In this document: positions 21,713-32,669 of the stretch, in pieces | Numbering within the stretch: position 1 is the stretch's first letter | How the letters are laid out: the number at the start of each line of letters is the position of its first letter | Assembly (NCBI GenBank): GCA_022606425.2 | Contig: JAHDVF020001574.1 | Span: 1-64,000, forward strand | Direction of reading: 5' to 3' | DNA length: 64,000 nt | From: Lepidostoma basale | Lineage: Eukaryota > Arthropoda > Insecta > Trichoptera > Lepidostomatidae | Notes under the pieces: generated by a model | Databases searched by the model: none | The model's input: the letters and a program-made list of their open reading frames with translations, nothing else | Told to the model about the DNA's origin: nothing | Program-made: the position numbers and the translations under genes

Positions 21713-21965
21713 GTATGGTTATACATTGTATCTTTAATGCATTCTGGTTGTGGACCAGTTTTGACCACGCATTACTAATATGATTATAATTGACGTTTAA
21801 ATCGAGGTAAAATATAGAGTTCATGGACGAATGGACGTACAGTTTTTTTTTTTTATCATTTTCTAAAACATGATTCAAGTTATTCAATGGAATAGATAAT
21901 TTCAATAGATTCACTAATCGGCATTTTATTTATTTATTTTAGACATGCTTAAGGCGTTACTCACT
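21713..21965. other. AT-rich, no gene
   Basis: Short open frames only. Confidence 0.4.
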
Positions 21966-21968
21966 TAC

Positions 21969-22240
21969 TTAAACAGCCGTTGTTGGCCACTGCTGGACAT
22001 AGGCCTCCCCCATACTTCTCCACGTATTCCTGTCTTGTGCCTTTCGCATCCATTCACCAGTATATTTTCGAACATCTTCGGGCCATCGTGTGGGGGGTCT
22101 CCCTCTGTTTCTTTTGTCTTCGCGGGGCCTCCATTTCACCACCCTTCTGGTCCATCTATCGTCTACCAATCTGGCAACATGTCCCGCAAATGACCATTTG
22201 AGCTCAGTCGCCCTTTCGACGACATTCGTTACGTTCGACC
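21969..22240 (-). mobile_element. LINE-D 3' end
   Basis: Reads RVVKWRPREDKRNRGRPPTR, WPEDVRKYTGEWMRKAQDRN and WRSMGEAYVQQWPTTAV to a stop on the minus strand. This is the classic insect endonuclease-reverse transcriptase C-terminus. The upstream part (to 22240) is present but shifted in frame. Confidence 0.85.
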
Positions 22241-22284
22241 TTATATAAAGCGTTAATACTGTGGAATTACATGACGATATAAAC

Positions 22285-22759
22285 TTCTTCTTCTTCTTCC
22301 TCTTAGTTTAGGTCGTATGACCTGTTTCTGACGGTGGGCTGTCCTGGGATGATGATGTCCAGCCATCCCTCCATCTCTTCGGTGGCCTTCCTGATAATTT
22401 CTTGCTGCTTGGGTTTTCATCATTAACAATTTTTGAAATTCTTGTATTCTCCATGCAGTCCACGTGGTCTCTCCAAAAGCGCCTTCTGCTTCTTCCCCAT
22501 CTCACTATGTCCTCAACACCACAGACAGACCTTATCGTTTCATTTCTGATCCGATCTCTGAGGGTTTTGCCTGCGATGAAGCGTAGGGTTCGCATTTCTG
22601 CTACTCTAAGAAGGTTCTTAGTTCTATTGGTATCGGCTCTGACCTCTATTCCATACGTCATGATAGGGCGAACGCATGTCTTGTATATCTTGAATTTTTT
22701 TCGGTTAGCATGCATTTGTTCCTCCATATCGTGTTGCGCAAGCAGCCAGCCACAGCTGT
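22285..22759 (-). mobile_element. LINE-C copy with 11-bp TSD
   Basis: Minus strand reads KIYKTCVRPIMTYGIEVRAD, TLRFIAGKTLRDRIRNETIR, VEDIVRWGRSRRRFWRDHVD and GRPPKRWRDGW to a stop, followed by a GAAGAAGAAG tail. ACGATATAAAC occurs at 22274-22284 and 22760-22770, an exact target duplication. Confidence 0.92.
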
Positions 22760-23026
22760 ACGATATAAACGATATGAATAAATTTTATATCGTTTTCCCT
22801 ATGAACTGTAAGGAGTAAAAATTTCGAAACATGCCAAGAAAAATATACTGTGAGTGGAAAAAAACGGTGATTTATTTAATACAAATTCGATTTTATATAT
22901 TGTTTCTTGAACAGCTCTACAAAACTACATGTTATGTATTATATTATATTTAATATAGGTAAACACGTCCATCTTCTAGAAGTGTTCATCTTTAACAATG
23001 TTAAGGTATTATTATTATTAAAAAAA

Positions 23027-23162
23027 GACTACCACCAAGGATTTAAATCAATGGTATAAGAAATTATTTTACAATCTTCAATGTGAACAGAAAATAGTTC
23101 ATTATTATGAAGAAGTCCCCTGAATCATAGCCAGGCGTTCTATTCCCTAGACCACCACCCAA
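23027..23162 (-). mobile_element. SINE-2 copy lacking its B box
   Basis: Matches the 7816-8003 copy across the TGGTCTAGGG head and the body to CCTTGGT. About 30 bp around the B box is deleted, so the internal promoter is broken. Confidence 0.8.
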
Positions 23163-23699
23163 AGCATTGTAATATTATTGCAAGGCTAAACATGTAATTA
23201 CCATTTAATAAAAACAAAACTTCTAGAAAACACACGTTTTCATCAATAATAATCGTCATTTTGTTTTTATATTGTTTGGCAGATAATTGCTTTGGTATTA
23301 CGTGAGTTTTTTAGGTTTATAACAGCGACAATTATTATAATTTGGTTAATAAGTACACAGATTCATGACATCCATTGTACGGCTCGCTGAGCAGGTTCAG
23401 ATTTGTGGACAAGGTCTGTCACAGCATTAGGTCATCGCTGTCATTGGTGCCCGAGTTTTAGTTATTTTGTGGTCTAGCAATGTTTGCATTGTTTCGGCAG
23501 TGAAGAAGGATAGATTTTGCGGTTTTGATTACTTTGAAGTACTATTATAAATATTTAAATCGTGCAATTCTTTGAAATTCTTATCAATCTAGTAAACAAT
23601 GCCAATGTACTCTCGTATAAATTTTGTGCGAACTTGTAAAATCTGATGAATAAGAGCGCTGATATCATTTCTTAGGCCATCCTATAATATTTGTATTTT
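23163..23699. other. AT-rich; contains one fold-back arm
   Basis: 23205-23262 matches one arm of the TTCTAGAAG family (AACTTCTAGAAAACACACG, TTTTCATCAATAATAATCG). Nothing else is recognised. Confidence 0.45.
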
Positions 23700-23960
23700 T
23701 CTTTTTTATATACTTTAAAAAAAAATACATTTCAGACATGTTTCGAACAACCGGTCCTTCTTCAGTGATACATATTTAAAATATTATAAAATTGTTTACA
23801 AATATGATCAGTTTTGACAGACGTTATAAAACTGACCATATTTGTAAACAATTTTATAATATTTTAAATATGTATCACTGAAGAAGGACCGGTTGTCCGA
23901 AGTATGCCTGATATGAAAATTTATTTTTTTAAAGTTAGTGTTGTATGTAAAAAGTAAAAA
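23700..23960. repeat. HH1 fold-back with two hammerhead arms
   Basis: The minus-strand hammerhead at 23728-23775 and the plus-strand one at 23869-23915 are head-to-head mirror images, joined by paired AT-rich arms. The flank at 23960-24010 (ACATCTACAACCCTAAGTAT) recurs inverted at 34190-34235 beside the other HH1 element, so the repeat unit extends past the fold-back. Confidence 0.8.
23869..23915 (+). ncRNA. Hammerhead candidate (HH1), damaged GAAA box
   Basis: Stem I TATGTATCA/TGATATG, box CTGAAGA, an extra A and stem II GGAC/GTCC are intact, but GAAACATGTC has become GAAGTATGCC. Probably inactive. The left copy at 23728-23775 keeps GAAACATGTC and has a G-U pair in stem II. Confidence 0.6.
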
Positions 23961-24109
23961 AAAAGAAAAAGACAAATAAAACATCTACAACCCTAAGTAT
24001 GGCGAACACAGTAGACATTCTATAATACTTGCCATATGAAATATTTTCATTCGTCTAGCGAAAGTATGACATTTTTTTAAATTAGCACAGTCAATGACGT
24101 GTGAGATTT

Positions 24110-24485
24110 CTTTTCTTCTTCTAACTATTGCGGTAGAGATCTTCACTGCGATTTAGATTCATTTGTTTATACCATGTTTTCTTCGGTCTTTGTCGACTCC
24201 GTACTCCATTCGCATTGTTTAAGAATACGTTCTTAATCAGTGTTTTTATCCATGCTTACACATACGTCCTCACCTACAGCTGTGAGACTTGGTCTCTAAC
24301 GCAGAAAGAAGAAGGCAGGCTGGCAGTTTATGAGAGAAAATTCTGAGGAAAAATTTTGGACCCACACTCAGCCCAACACACATTCGTCTTAGAGGCCTCA
24401 TTTCTACTCCATTTATTCTAGTTTCATCCTTCTTTAGCTAGTTCCTTGCTTCACTTCCATACGTAAGGGTCGGCTCAAGGCCATC
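24110..24485 (-). mobile_element. LINE-A copy interrupted by another LINE piece
   Basis: 24110-24250 and 24372-24485 are minus-strand LINE-A (KTWYKQ-type region and the AVEM-LRRMC region). 24252-24371 is a plus-strand fragment of a different LINE reading TYSCETWSLTQKEEGRLAVY, ending at ERKF and a stop. All three pieces are short and decayed. Confidence 0.65.
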
Positions 24486-24904
24486 TGCCCAAAAATAAAT
24501 CAAATGTACTCGTATTTAAAAAAAGGAAATATATTTGGGGTCCATTAAGTTAATAGCAGTGCACATTTTTCGTCATATCATTGGTATGCACGTTCTATTG
24601 TTATCATTTTGTTACAAAATAACCTTTCATGTCTTATCTTATGCATTTTAAGTAACGGCGCCAAGCATAGACGAACCGATATTTTCTAAAGCGTTCGGGG
24701 TAACATTTCTCAAAATCCAATGTTGCCAATTTTTTAAATCTTCTCCACTTCTGGGAATCAATTAATATTCTTAATTTATTTAAAATGTGCAGTGTGCTAT
24801 AAAAGACAAAAACATTGCATTCCCGATTTCTTATATAAAATATTTTTTTTACTAATTGATTATTAAAACTTTGGAAAGAAGCTATTACTTGGTGGTTTGA
24901 CATA
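24486..24904. other. No identified gene
   Basis: A 100-codon open frame runs on the minus strand (24634-24936), but it is AT-rich, has no domain I recognise and partly overlaps a fold-back arm. Probably not a gene. Confidence 0.35.
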
Positions 24905-25060
24905 TTTAAAATTAGAATTAAACACTTTAAAAACATTCTATAAAACCACTTTATTTTGAGTCAGGAGCGCCAACCGGTTTCACTCTGTAACGAGCTTCGT
25001 CAGGGTTATACACAAACAGTTTGTGTATAGTTTTAAAGTGTTTAATTCTAATTTTAGATT
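24905..25060. repeat. HH5 fold-back, ~155 bp
   Basis: AAAATTAGAATTAAACACTT (24908-24927) is mirrored at 25037-25056. On the minus strand 24970-25006 holds CTGACGA, an extra A, stem II GCTC/GAGT and GAAACCGGTT, with the ACCGGT palindrome as stem III. Confidence 0.7.
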
Positions 25061-25195
25061 AATAAAAGGTTCACAATTAAAATCAGCAATGAGTATGCGC
25101 TTATTTAAAAAAAAATCTTATAATTAGAATTAGGAACTAAAAAGCATGCTTAAAAATAATTAATATCAACTTATAATTGAGACAGAGGATGGTCA

Positions 25196-25352
25196 AATGC
25201 TATATTTGTTCTATACGGAGTGGAGATCTGGACCTTCAAAGTGAACACAATAAATCGTATAGAAGCACTCGATATGTGGCTCCATCGCAGAATGTTGCGG
25301 ATCTCATGGACTGATATGGTCACCAACAATGAGGTGCTACATAGAGCCAGAG
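25196..25352 (+). mobile_element. RTE/BovB-like LINE-G fragment
   Basis: One frame reads YGVEIWTFKVNTINRIEALD, MWLHRRMLRISWTDMVTNNE and VLHRARV. The RRxLRISWxDxxTNxEVL motif is typical of RTE/BovB-like post-RT regions. Homologous to 39672-40050. Confidence 0.78.
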
Positions 25353-25372
25353 TATGATTAGAATTGTTTATG

Positions 25373-25402
25373 TAAAGAGCGATTCAACAAAATAACAATA
25401 AT
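25373..25402 (+). mobile_element. SINE-1 3' tip
   Basis: GTAAAGAGCGATTCAACAAA plus a CAATAATTC tail matches the end of the SINE-1 copy at 21470-21712. Confidence 0.55.
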
Positions 25403-25766
25403 TCAATATGGCGGCGTTAGTTCCAATTTTGACAACTCTATAGAAAAGTTGGACGCACTATAAAGGGGAGACAGGAGACAGACGGCGCCTAATTGTCGAA
25501 CGGTCAATTTACGACTTTGTAAAGCATAAAAACAGGTACTTTCTCGTTGTATACATATACCATTAGCGCCATCTCGATAATACATTTCAAATAGCGATTA
25601 TGTATTTTATTTAAATGATCCTACCTGTATTCATGCATGTCTGTTATGGAAATGGTATCAGCGTCTCGATTTTGTCATTATAAAGTGATTGATAATAAAT
25701 AATAGAAAAAAATGACCTTCACGCAGAAATATAATGATGTACTTTGCACACTGCATTCATGATAAT
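25403..25766. other. No gene seen
   Basis: GC-richer patch at 25410-25590 without recognised domains. Confidence 0.35.
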
Positions 25767-25777
25767 AAAAATATATA

Positions 25778-26934
25778 TTGTTCACAGTAAGACAGATCCT
25801 AGTAAAATGCTGGGAATTTGACGTCGATGTACGAGTATATCAGTTGTTCATTGACTTCAAACAGAACAGTAGAGAGAAACTGGATGATGTACTTTTGAAC
25901 ATCAAAATCCCTACGAAGTTAGTAAGACTGATAAAAGCAACCATGGATAATATAAAATGTAGAGTCAAGATAGGAGGAGAGCTCACAGATGAATTCATGG
26001 TATCACAGGGTCTCAAACAAGGTGATGGTTTAGCCCCAACACTTTTTATCCTGAGTTTGGAATATGCCATAAGGAAAACTTACCACCTTAACACGAATCC
26101 CAACACATACTTTCAAAGCAGCCAGATCATAGGATATGTAGACGACCTTAACATTGTAGGAAGATCCCTAGCAGCCGTACAAGAAGTATTTGAGCCTTTA
26201 GAGACAGCAGCCAAGGAGGTGGGTTTAGAGATAAACGAAGAAAAGACGAAAATAATGAAACAAACCAGGAATGCAACCCATAACTCAAGGCGAACCATCA
26301 GATTTAAGGATAGATACAACTTTAAGATGGTGGAGGACTTCACTTACTTGGGCTCGTCTATAACAAAAGAAAACGAAGATCACAAGGAAATCGAAAGAAG
26401 AATCACAATTGGCAACAAAAAATTCTTCTCTCTACTACCAGCGCTCAAATCAAGAAACGTACACTGGAAAACCAAAATCATCCTGTATAAAACAATCATC
26501 CGAACAGTAGTGACCTATGGATGTGAGGCGTGGACAATGACAGCGAAATCCGCAGAGCGACTGCGCAGAATTCTGGGACCTGTGAATGACGGCGAAGGCT
26601 GGAGAGTACGGCATAGTGACGAACTGTACCATATTTACAAAGCTCCCAGTCTCTCCACACAGGTTAGACTGAATAGACTGAGATGGGCCAGTCACGTGCA
26701 GAGGATGCCGTCATCGCGAACCCCAAAAAAAATGCTGGAGTAGCACCCAGATGGTAGAAGACCAATTGGACGACCAAGACTGCGATAGGAGGATGAAGTT
26801 GGGAGGGATGGGGCAAGATTGTTACGAGTGTCAGATTGGAGGGTCGAAACGGAGGACAGAAGGAGTTGGAGGCGAATAATACTGGAGGCTAAGGCTCGAT
26901 ATGGGCTGTAGGGCCATCGAAGAAGAAGAATAAG
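25778..26934 (+). mobile_element. LINE-B copy with RT core and 11-bp TSD
   Basis: A 321-codon open frame holds RT motif A (FIDF, residues 24-27, but AYDS replaced), motif B (QGLKQGDGLAP, 77-87), motif C (GYVDDLNIVG, with YVDD at 120-123) and the post-RT region. Relative to 44315-44908, eight codons are deleted at AERL/RRILG. A stop interrupts at 26741 and homology then continues to the GAAGAAGAA tail. AAAAATATATA at 25767-25777 and 26935-26945 is an exact target duplication, so the copy was 5' truncated on arrival. Confidence 0.93.
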
Positions 26935-26945
26935 AAAAATATATA

Positions 26946-27425
26946 AAAAGCCAAAGTGGCAGTGCACAATGGTGCTCTTGTACCGACCCGTATGTATAAA
27001 TGAAGCATGGGACTGGCAAAAGAAAGATGAAAGTAAAAAAATGCAGTAGATATGAAAAACGAATGTGTGAAAAACTGTGGTTGATAGAGTGTCGAATGAA
27101 AATATAATAAGTGAATTCAGTGCGAATGAAAGTGTTATGAAAAAAATAATTACAGGGTTATTAAGATGGTTTGGGCACATGTAAAGAATGAATGAAGAAA
27201 GTACATGTTAACGATGTAAACGGAATTAGAAATGAAGGAAGACCGTGGCACGATCAAATATATAAATTATTATTTGTCGGCCACATGAGAAATCGACGTA
27301 CGTGCATGACATGATGTATGAATGTTGAGAAAGCGAGAGAAGTATATCTGTAAAGAATAGTGTGGTGGTGCATCCTTACTGCCTACCCCTTCGGGAGACG
27401 ACGTGATGGTTAGTAAGTTAGTAAC
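26946..27425 (+). mobile_element. LINE-A copy, heavily decayed
   Basis: Follows the LINE-B target duplication directly. AKVAVHNGALV, the WFGHM region and the MNVEKAREV region are recognisable among many stops. It ends GTGATGGTTAGTAAGTTAG. Confidence 0.75.
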
Positions 27426-27519
27426 ATATATAATTAAAGTTTCAAGAATGCAAACATGTTTTTACAACAACAACAAAAAAAAGCATAATAATAAAAATAG
27501 CCAATTTACATATTAAAGA

Positions 27520-27652
27520 GGTAGGCAAAAATAATGGACCACTAAATTGTTTTTTTTATATACTTCAACATTCATACATCGTGCCATGCACGAACGTCGA
27601 TTTCATTTTATATGTACTTTCTTTACCATTCCTTTTTTGTGTCTAAACCATA
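27520..27652 (-). mobile_element. LINE-A fragment
   Basis: Minus-strand pieces of the MNVEEAR, RACM and MVKKVY regions with large internal deletions. Confidence 0.6.
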
Positions 27653-28329
27653 TACCTACATGTTTTTAAATAAGAGCGAAAATGCACTAAATATATTGAA
27701 TTTACTCTGCGAGCCATCGATTTAGGACCTTTGCACTAGACACCACATTGATGATCCATTGTTTCTTTATTGTCAATGCGATTGACCCTCTTTTTGTAAA
27801 TATTTTATCCAGACCATAACAATTTTTGCATTCCGTTCTCCTGTTGTTTCCGATGACCTGCGCAGTATTGTGTTTAATAATTAACATATGGTGTACATAA
27901 GTACACCTGTATATATTACATATAGGTATGTGTGTATGCATAAACGCTTAGGCAACGGACACACTGAAGTGTTTCGGTTGGTGACACGCTTGCTGCCTCT
28001 CCGAAAATGACGGAGGCTGATTTGACAGCGCTGTCAATTTTTTTATTATTAAAAAATATCACGTTTAAAATTAAACTTTTATTTACTTTAATGTATGAAT
28101 TTGTCAATGAATGTTAATTGTTAATAGAAATTGTGATCATAAAGTTAATGGTCAAAAATGTATAAACTCACATTTATTTCTTAATCGAATATTTCTATAT
28201 TTTGCAATGAGTAAAATTTTCTAAGGTGTGAATTTTTATATATTCATTTGATTCTGCGCAAAATAATTATCAAATTTAACTCCATGTAAAATGAAGAATA
28301 TTCGTGAAATAAATATAGAGTTTATTAGG
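27653..28329. other. No gene seen
   Basis: 27930-28040 is less AT-rich (AAGTGTTTCGGTTGGTGACA) and may be an old repeat; no partner is in the window apart from a diverged inverted match at about 29735-29790. Confidence 0.35.
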
Positions 28330-28552
28330 TATACACTGTTAAATTAAAAAACTTTATTTAATGTATCACAATTGTATTTTGAATTTTTCGGCTGTTTCGT
28401 CAAACTATGTTGACATCATCAGGTGTTAAAATAATTATTGTAACACCTGATGATGTCAACATGGGCTGACGAAACAGAAAAAAATAATAAAATAAAAAAA
28501 TAAAATTACAATTGTGATACATAAAACAAAGTTTTTTAATTTAACAGTGTAT
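28330..28552. repeat. HH2 fold-back with two hammerhead arms
   Basis: TATACACTGTTAAATTAAAA at the left is mirrored at 28534-28553 on the right; the arms pair over about 95 bp. Minus-strand motif at 28387-28427, plus-strand motif at 28441-28478 (CTGATGA, an extra T, stem II GTCA/TGAC with an 8-nt loop, GAAACAG). Stem III is decayed in both. Confidence 0.8.
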
Positions 28553-28697
28553 AATGTTAAAGCATCAATAGTGTTTCGACCAAAACAATGAACTATAGAG
28601 TTTATTAATTTTTGCCAATTAACGTTGTGACCACAAATCATAAGTGTCCTTTAATTTAATTAATAATTCATAAATTTAAGTAAATATATAAGCTAAA

Positions 28698-28962
28698 ATA
28701 TATTTACAAAGCTCCCAGTCTCTCCACACTGGTCAGTCTGAATAGACTGAGATAGGTCGGTCACGTACAGAGGATACCATTATCGCGTACCCCAAAAATA
28801 ATGCTGTAATGGCACCCAGTTGGTAGAAGATCAATTGGACGACCTAGATTAAGATGAAATGATGAAGTTGGGAGAGATGCAGCTAAATTGTTACGTGTGT
28901 CAAGTTGGAGGGCCGAAGCAGAGGATAGGATGAGTTGGAGGAGAGGAATAATGAATGCTAAT
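28698..28962 (+). mobile_element. LINE-B, 5' half, split by a Jockey-like insertion
   Basis: Colinear with 44605-44870 (YKAPSLSTLVSLNRLR region, then GRRSIGRPRLR-like) with frame breaks. The remaining 3' end is at 29615-29663. Confidence 0.85.
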
Positions 28963-29614
28963 CAAATCAAATCAAATCAGTTAATTTTCTCAAAAGATAT
29001 TACAAACAACAATTATAGTTTAAGGCATCTATTGAGAACAGGTAAAACATAAAAAAAATATATAATACCAGGAACGCATGCGAGATGTTTCGACATTAGC
29101 AATACAAGATACTCTCCAAAGTCAAGAGTATTTGTCTTCTGAACGTACTTTCATGAATATGAGAGAGGTCGATCTCCGAAGCGATCATGTTCAGCAGTTT
29201 GATTGCTCTCCCCACCGACATCACCAGAGGCAGGTTAGTTCTGCATGCTGGGAGATAAAACAGTATGTGCTGACGCTGTTGAAGATAACCATCTTGGACA
29301 TAAAGATGGATAGCCTCCAAGATGGCGGAATTCTCAAAGAATTCCCTGATAAGTCTGAAGAAATGGGTAAGTGTGGACACATATCTTCTTATCTGCAAAC
29401 TATTGGTCCCCAGCATGCCCAAGAGGAATGTAGTGGGATAAAGCCACGGATAGCTACCAAACTCTTTCATGTCGAGATATCTCAGAAATCTTTTCTGAAC
29501 CCTCTATAACATGAGCGAGTATCTCGCCTCGTGGGGACTCCATATCACCGAACCACACTCGAGCCGGCTCCGGACCAATGAGTTATACAAAATTCGTAAA
29601 ACATGGGGATTCCT
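28963..29614 (-). mobile_element. Jockey-like LINE 3' end nested in LINE-B
   Basis: Minus strand reads YGSVIWSPHE-type sequence, then KEFGSYPWLYPTTFLLGMLG, QQRQHILFYLPACRTNLPLV and MSVGRAIKLLNMIASEIDLS. This is the C-terminal domain of Jockey/CR1-group LINEs. The 3' end is a TTGAT pentanucleotide tail (28962-28979). GAATGCTAAT on the left and GAAAACTAAT on the right look like a diverged target duplication. Confidence 0.85.
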
Positions 29615-29663
29615 GAAAACTAATACTTGATATGGGCTGTAGGGCCATCGAAGAAGAAGTAAA
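29615..29663 (+). mobile_element. LINE-B 3' end resuming after the insertion
   Basis: ACTTGATATGGGCTGTAGGG and CCATCGAAGAAGAAG equal the end of LINE-B at 44868-44908. Confidence 0.85.
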
Positions 29664-29936
29664 AGATGTTAAAGCCTAATCAATAGCTTGACATTTTCAA
29701 ATACAATAATTTGACAACTCTGTCAAAACAGTCTCTGTCATTTTCGGACAAACAGCAAGCGAGTCACCAATCGAAGCATTTCGGTATGGTCATAGCCTTA
29801 CTTGGCACTCGCGTACCAGGTACCTATCTGTTCCAAGTAGTTAATAGTGAATCACTCTTGTCACATGCCCATCATTATTCTATTAAGACTATTTGTAGAC
29901 GGTAGGTAGCCACTTACGATATCACACAATGGCCAT

Positions 29937-30055
29937 GCACTTGAACTTGGATCTTCTGCCATACAGAGATTTAGCTCTTGTGGCTGTTCTTCTTACGTCT
30001 GATGGGAACATTGTTGGAACCGTATTTAGTGGGTTATTGTTCATTTATTTACAGA
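29937..30055 (+). repeat. TTGGAC-tailed repeat fragment
   Basis: ACTTGGATCTTCTGCCATAC, TTAGCTCTTGTGGCT and TGATGGGAACATTGTTGGAA match the same order at 63515. Confidence 0.7.
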
Positions 30056-30106
30056 TGTATGTACTTGTATTGTTTCTGGATATAATTAATACGAATAAAA
30101 ACGTCT

Positions 30107-30417
30107 CACAAAACATCGCAGGCAAAACCCTCAGAGATCGGATCAGAAATGAAACGATAAGGTCTGTCTGTGGTGTTGAAGACATAGTGAGATGGGGAAG
30201 AATCAGAAGGCGTTTTTGGAGAGATCACGTGGACCACATGGAGAATACAAGAATCGCAAAAATTGGTAAAGATGAAAACCCAAGCAGCAAGAGATTACCA
30301 GGAAGGCCGCCGAAGAGATGGAGAGATGGTTGGACATCATCATCCCAGGACAGCCCACCGTCACAAACAGGTCATACGACCTAAACTAAGAGGAAGAAGA
30401 AGAAAACGAAGAAGAGG
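30107..30417 (+). mobile_element. LINE-C copy inside a fold-back arm, 9-bp TSD
   Basis: Reads AGKTLRDRIRNETIRSVCG, VEDIVRWGRIRRRFWRDHVD and GRPPKRWRDGWTSSSQDSP to a stop, then the GAAGAAGAAG tail. AAAACGTCT at 30098-30106 and 30418-30426 is an exact duplication. The target is a TTCTAGAAG-family arm (TTAATACGAATAAAAACGTC continuing at TAGAAGTTTTATTAAAG). Confidence 0.92.
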
Positions 30418-30683
30418 AAAACGTCTGTTTGATAGAAGTTTTATTAAAGTTTATGTGAATGAATTATTACTCCTGTCTATGGCAATATCAAACGTAGCGA
30501 AAACCAGTATTGTTGTTTTTACACACGAATTAAGAAAGAAGCAAAATACGGTAATTAAGATAATTTACGTGGCTCAATACATTGTTGAAAACACCTGTCT
30601 GTCGATGCCAACGAGCCTGGCGAAACCGGTCGCTGTAGAAATAAAGACAAAAGTGGAAGTAGTTAAAAAACATCATTATTATT

Positions 30684-30850
30684 AATTAATACGAATGAAA
30701 ACGTCAGTTTTCTAGAAGTTTTATTATATTTTATGGGAATGACATTGTCGCCCTTCTCAAATTTTTGATGCCTTAGAAGGGCGAAACATGTCATTCCCAT
30801 AAAATATAATAAAACTTCTAGAAAACTGACGTTTTCATTCGTATTAATTA
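30684..30850. repeat. TTCTAGAAG-family fold-back, near-perfect 167-bp palindrome
   Basis: AATTAATACGAATGAAAACG at the left is exactly mirrored at the right end. Over about 62 bp the arms are identical, and they stay alike up to a CGCCCTTCT/AGAAGGGCG inner pair. GAAACATGTCATTCCCATAA follows stem II (GCC/GGC), but the CUGANGA box is degenerate. The near identity of the arms points to a recent origin or to gene conversion. Confidence 0.9.
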
Positions 30851-30859
30851 TTTAATATG

Positions 30860-31999
30860 GAGTTTTACATCATTGTTTAAGAAATCATTAATTTAAGAAA
30901 TTGTTTAATCTTTATTATTGTCGCAAACATTTATGGGATAAACCCCCGAATATAGGGATGTATTACCTGTAACTTTTAAAATGTTTACATTGGTAATTAT
31001 TCCTAAATGACGTTATATAAGCCAGAAAAATATTTCAGTGTTCAAATACACGTTCAGAATCACATTATTTTGAATACTGAAATACGAATTGTTATTGTTT
31101 CATTCATTCCGCGTGTTTTTCCAAGTATTTTTCCTCACTTGTTGATTGCAGAACCGATATGTGTCGTAAAATAACTAGATCATTGTTTACGAAGAGTCTT
31201 AAGTTATCGAGAGAAAAACTTGTTCAAATATAGTTTCACATTATTCATCTTTTGTAAACTAGGCAATGAATCATTATTTTCTGCTGAAAAAAAAACAGAA
31301 ATACTGTGCAGCTAATGTTTGCTTTTCTTAATTAAGATTCAATGGCAGCTGCTCGTGAAATCCTGTTATGTAAATGTATTTACGTTTTAAGTATGTTTTA
31401 TAGTATACTCGTACAAGAGTATGAAGTCAGTTAAGTGAATATTTACAGTTGCAATGAAGAAGTGTACAGAGTGGCAGAGTAATTTTAAACGAAAAAATCG
31501 AGTAGATATTATATTGTTATAATCGTTTGACTTAAAATATTTTCTAAAACTATTCCTGCAACCAGGATTTGCCACCAGCGTTTGAGAGCTCGTATATGCC
31601 ATAATTTCCAATTATATTAACTTTGGAACATAGAACAACATTTATAAGAATGTTTGCTTTAGAGCAGTGAGTATTAAAATAAAAAAGTTACAAGGTTTAT
31701 AAGGTACATACAAATATAAACAAATGTGGCCAGTCGTACGATATGGGTTAAGAAAAATATGAACAATGTTTGATTTTTAAATCATACACATGCTTCATAC
31801 ACCATTTAGAAGGAAGAGCTTGTTGGAGGCCTCTTCAAAGACATTGAACCTACGCAACTAGTACACAATGCAGACATTAATTTATTTTGGCCTTACACAC
31901 TGCTTACTTATTCACGTCTGCTATGCTGTACTAGGTCAAATGGTTCTCAACGTCTCGCATAACTACAAACTAGCTATCTACGAACATAGTTACTCATGA
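30860..31999. other. No gene seen
   Basis: AT-rich. A ~50-bp hairpin (TATTTCAGTGTTCAAA mirrored by TTTGAATACTGAAATA) lies at 31031-31083. Confidence 0.45.
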
Positions 32000-32205
32000 A
32001 ATAAAATCAAATCAGACAAATTTCAGATCTAAGCTGAAAACCCATATTTTTTATATTTCATTCCCAGATTAAAACACAACTTGTATATTTGTTTGATTTT
32101 ACATTCCAACCGATTGCGTTCATATTTATTACTTGAGGTGATTACATCACAAAAACGATGTACCTATAAAAAGTTATTCATTATTATTATTATCATATTT
32201 GTTTT
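32000..32205 (+). mobile_element. CR1/L2-like LINE 3' end with (ATT)n tail
   Basis: Reads FRSKLKTHIFYISFP, the usual last residues of this LINE type, followed by a UTR with TTGAGGTGATTACATCAC and an ATTATTATTATT tail. 5' truncated. Confidence 0.65.
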
Positions 32206-32255
32206 AGATATCATTACATTATTTGTTTTAGATTTATTATTTTGTGGATGCTGCT

Positions 32256-32424
32256 AAGTGTGAGCGGGAGATGCCTATTGGTGACGATGAGGTTCGCAAC
32301 CCATCACACCGCGTCTCCCGCGGGGCGAAAAGAGAAGGATGGAGTGCCGCATCGGTTAAAGTGTGACAGTCCATTATTTCTGCCTACCCTTTCGGGGAGA
32401 CGGCGTGATGGTTGGTTAGTTAGT
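32256..32424 (+). mobile_element. SINE-3 copy (LINE-A-tailed)
   Basis: The head GTGAGCGGGAGATGCC pairs with GCGTCTCCCGC at about 32311, with an inner GATGAGGTT/AACCCATC hairpin. The last ~50 bp (CCATTATTTCTGCCTACCC, GGGGAGACGGCGTGATGG, TTAG tail) is the LINE-A 3' end. Second copy at 44925-45099. Probably uses the LINE-A reverse transcriptase (inference). Confidence 0.8.
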
Positions 32425-32531
32425 TTTTTTAATAATTATTATTTCAGTTCAAGGCTTCTATTTAGCATCTATTTATTTTAATAACAGATACAATACCAGG
32501 AACGCATTAAAAATACTCTCTAAAGTCAATA

Positions 32532-32665
32532 TTATTTGAATAATTGCGTAGATTTTCACGGTTGGTTGCAATATGTATTTTGGGATCTTGGGAAAATCCG
32601 TGTAGCTCGTCTTTCTGGACCGACGTTTCGGAGATCATTTGCAGTTTTCATCTTCAGGGTGGTTA
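32532..32665 (-). repeat. HH3 hammerhead repeat, second copy
   Basis: Same 125-bp unit as 12790-12912. The minus-strand motif at 32618-32661 keeps ACC/GGT, CTGAAGA and GAAACGTC, but stem II has lost most pairs (GAAAA against TCTCC). Confidence 0.75.
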
Positions 32666-32669
32666 TAAA

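Noticed and set aside
24634..24936. A 100-codon minus-strand protein gene
   Set aside because: AT-rich codons, no domain, no splice context, and it runs into a fold-back arm.
28330..28552. A Rho-independent-type terminator or CRISPR-like palindrome
   Set aside because: The context is an insect genome, and the same arms recur as mobile fold-backs with hammerhead cores.
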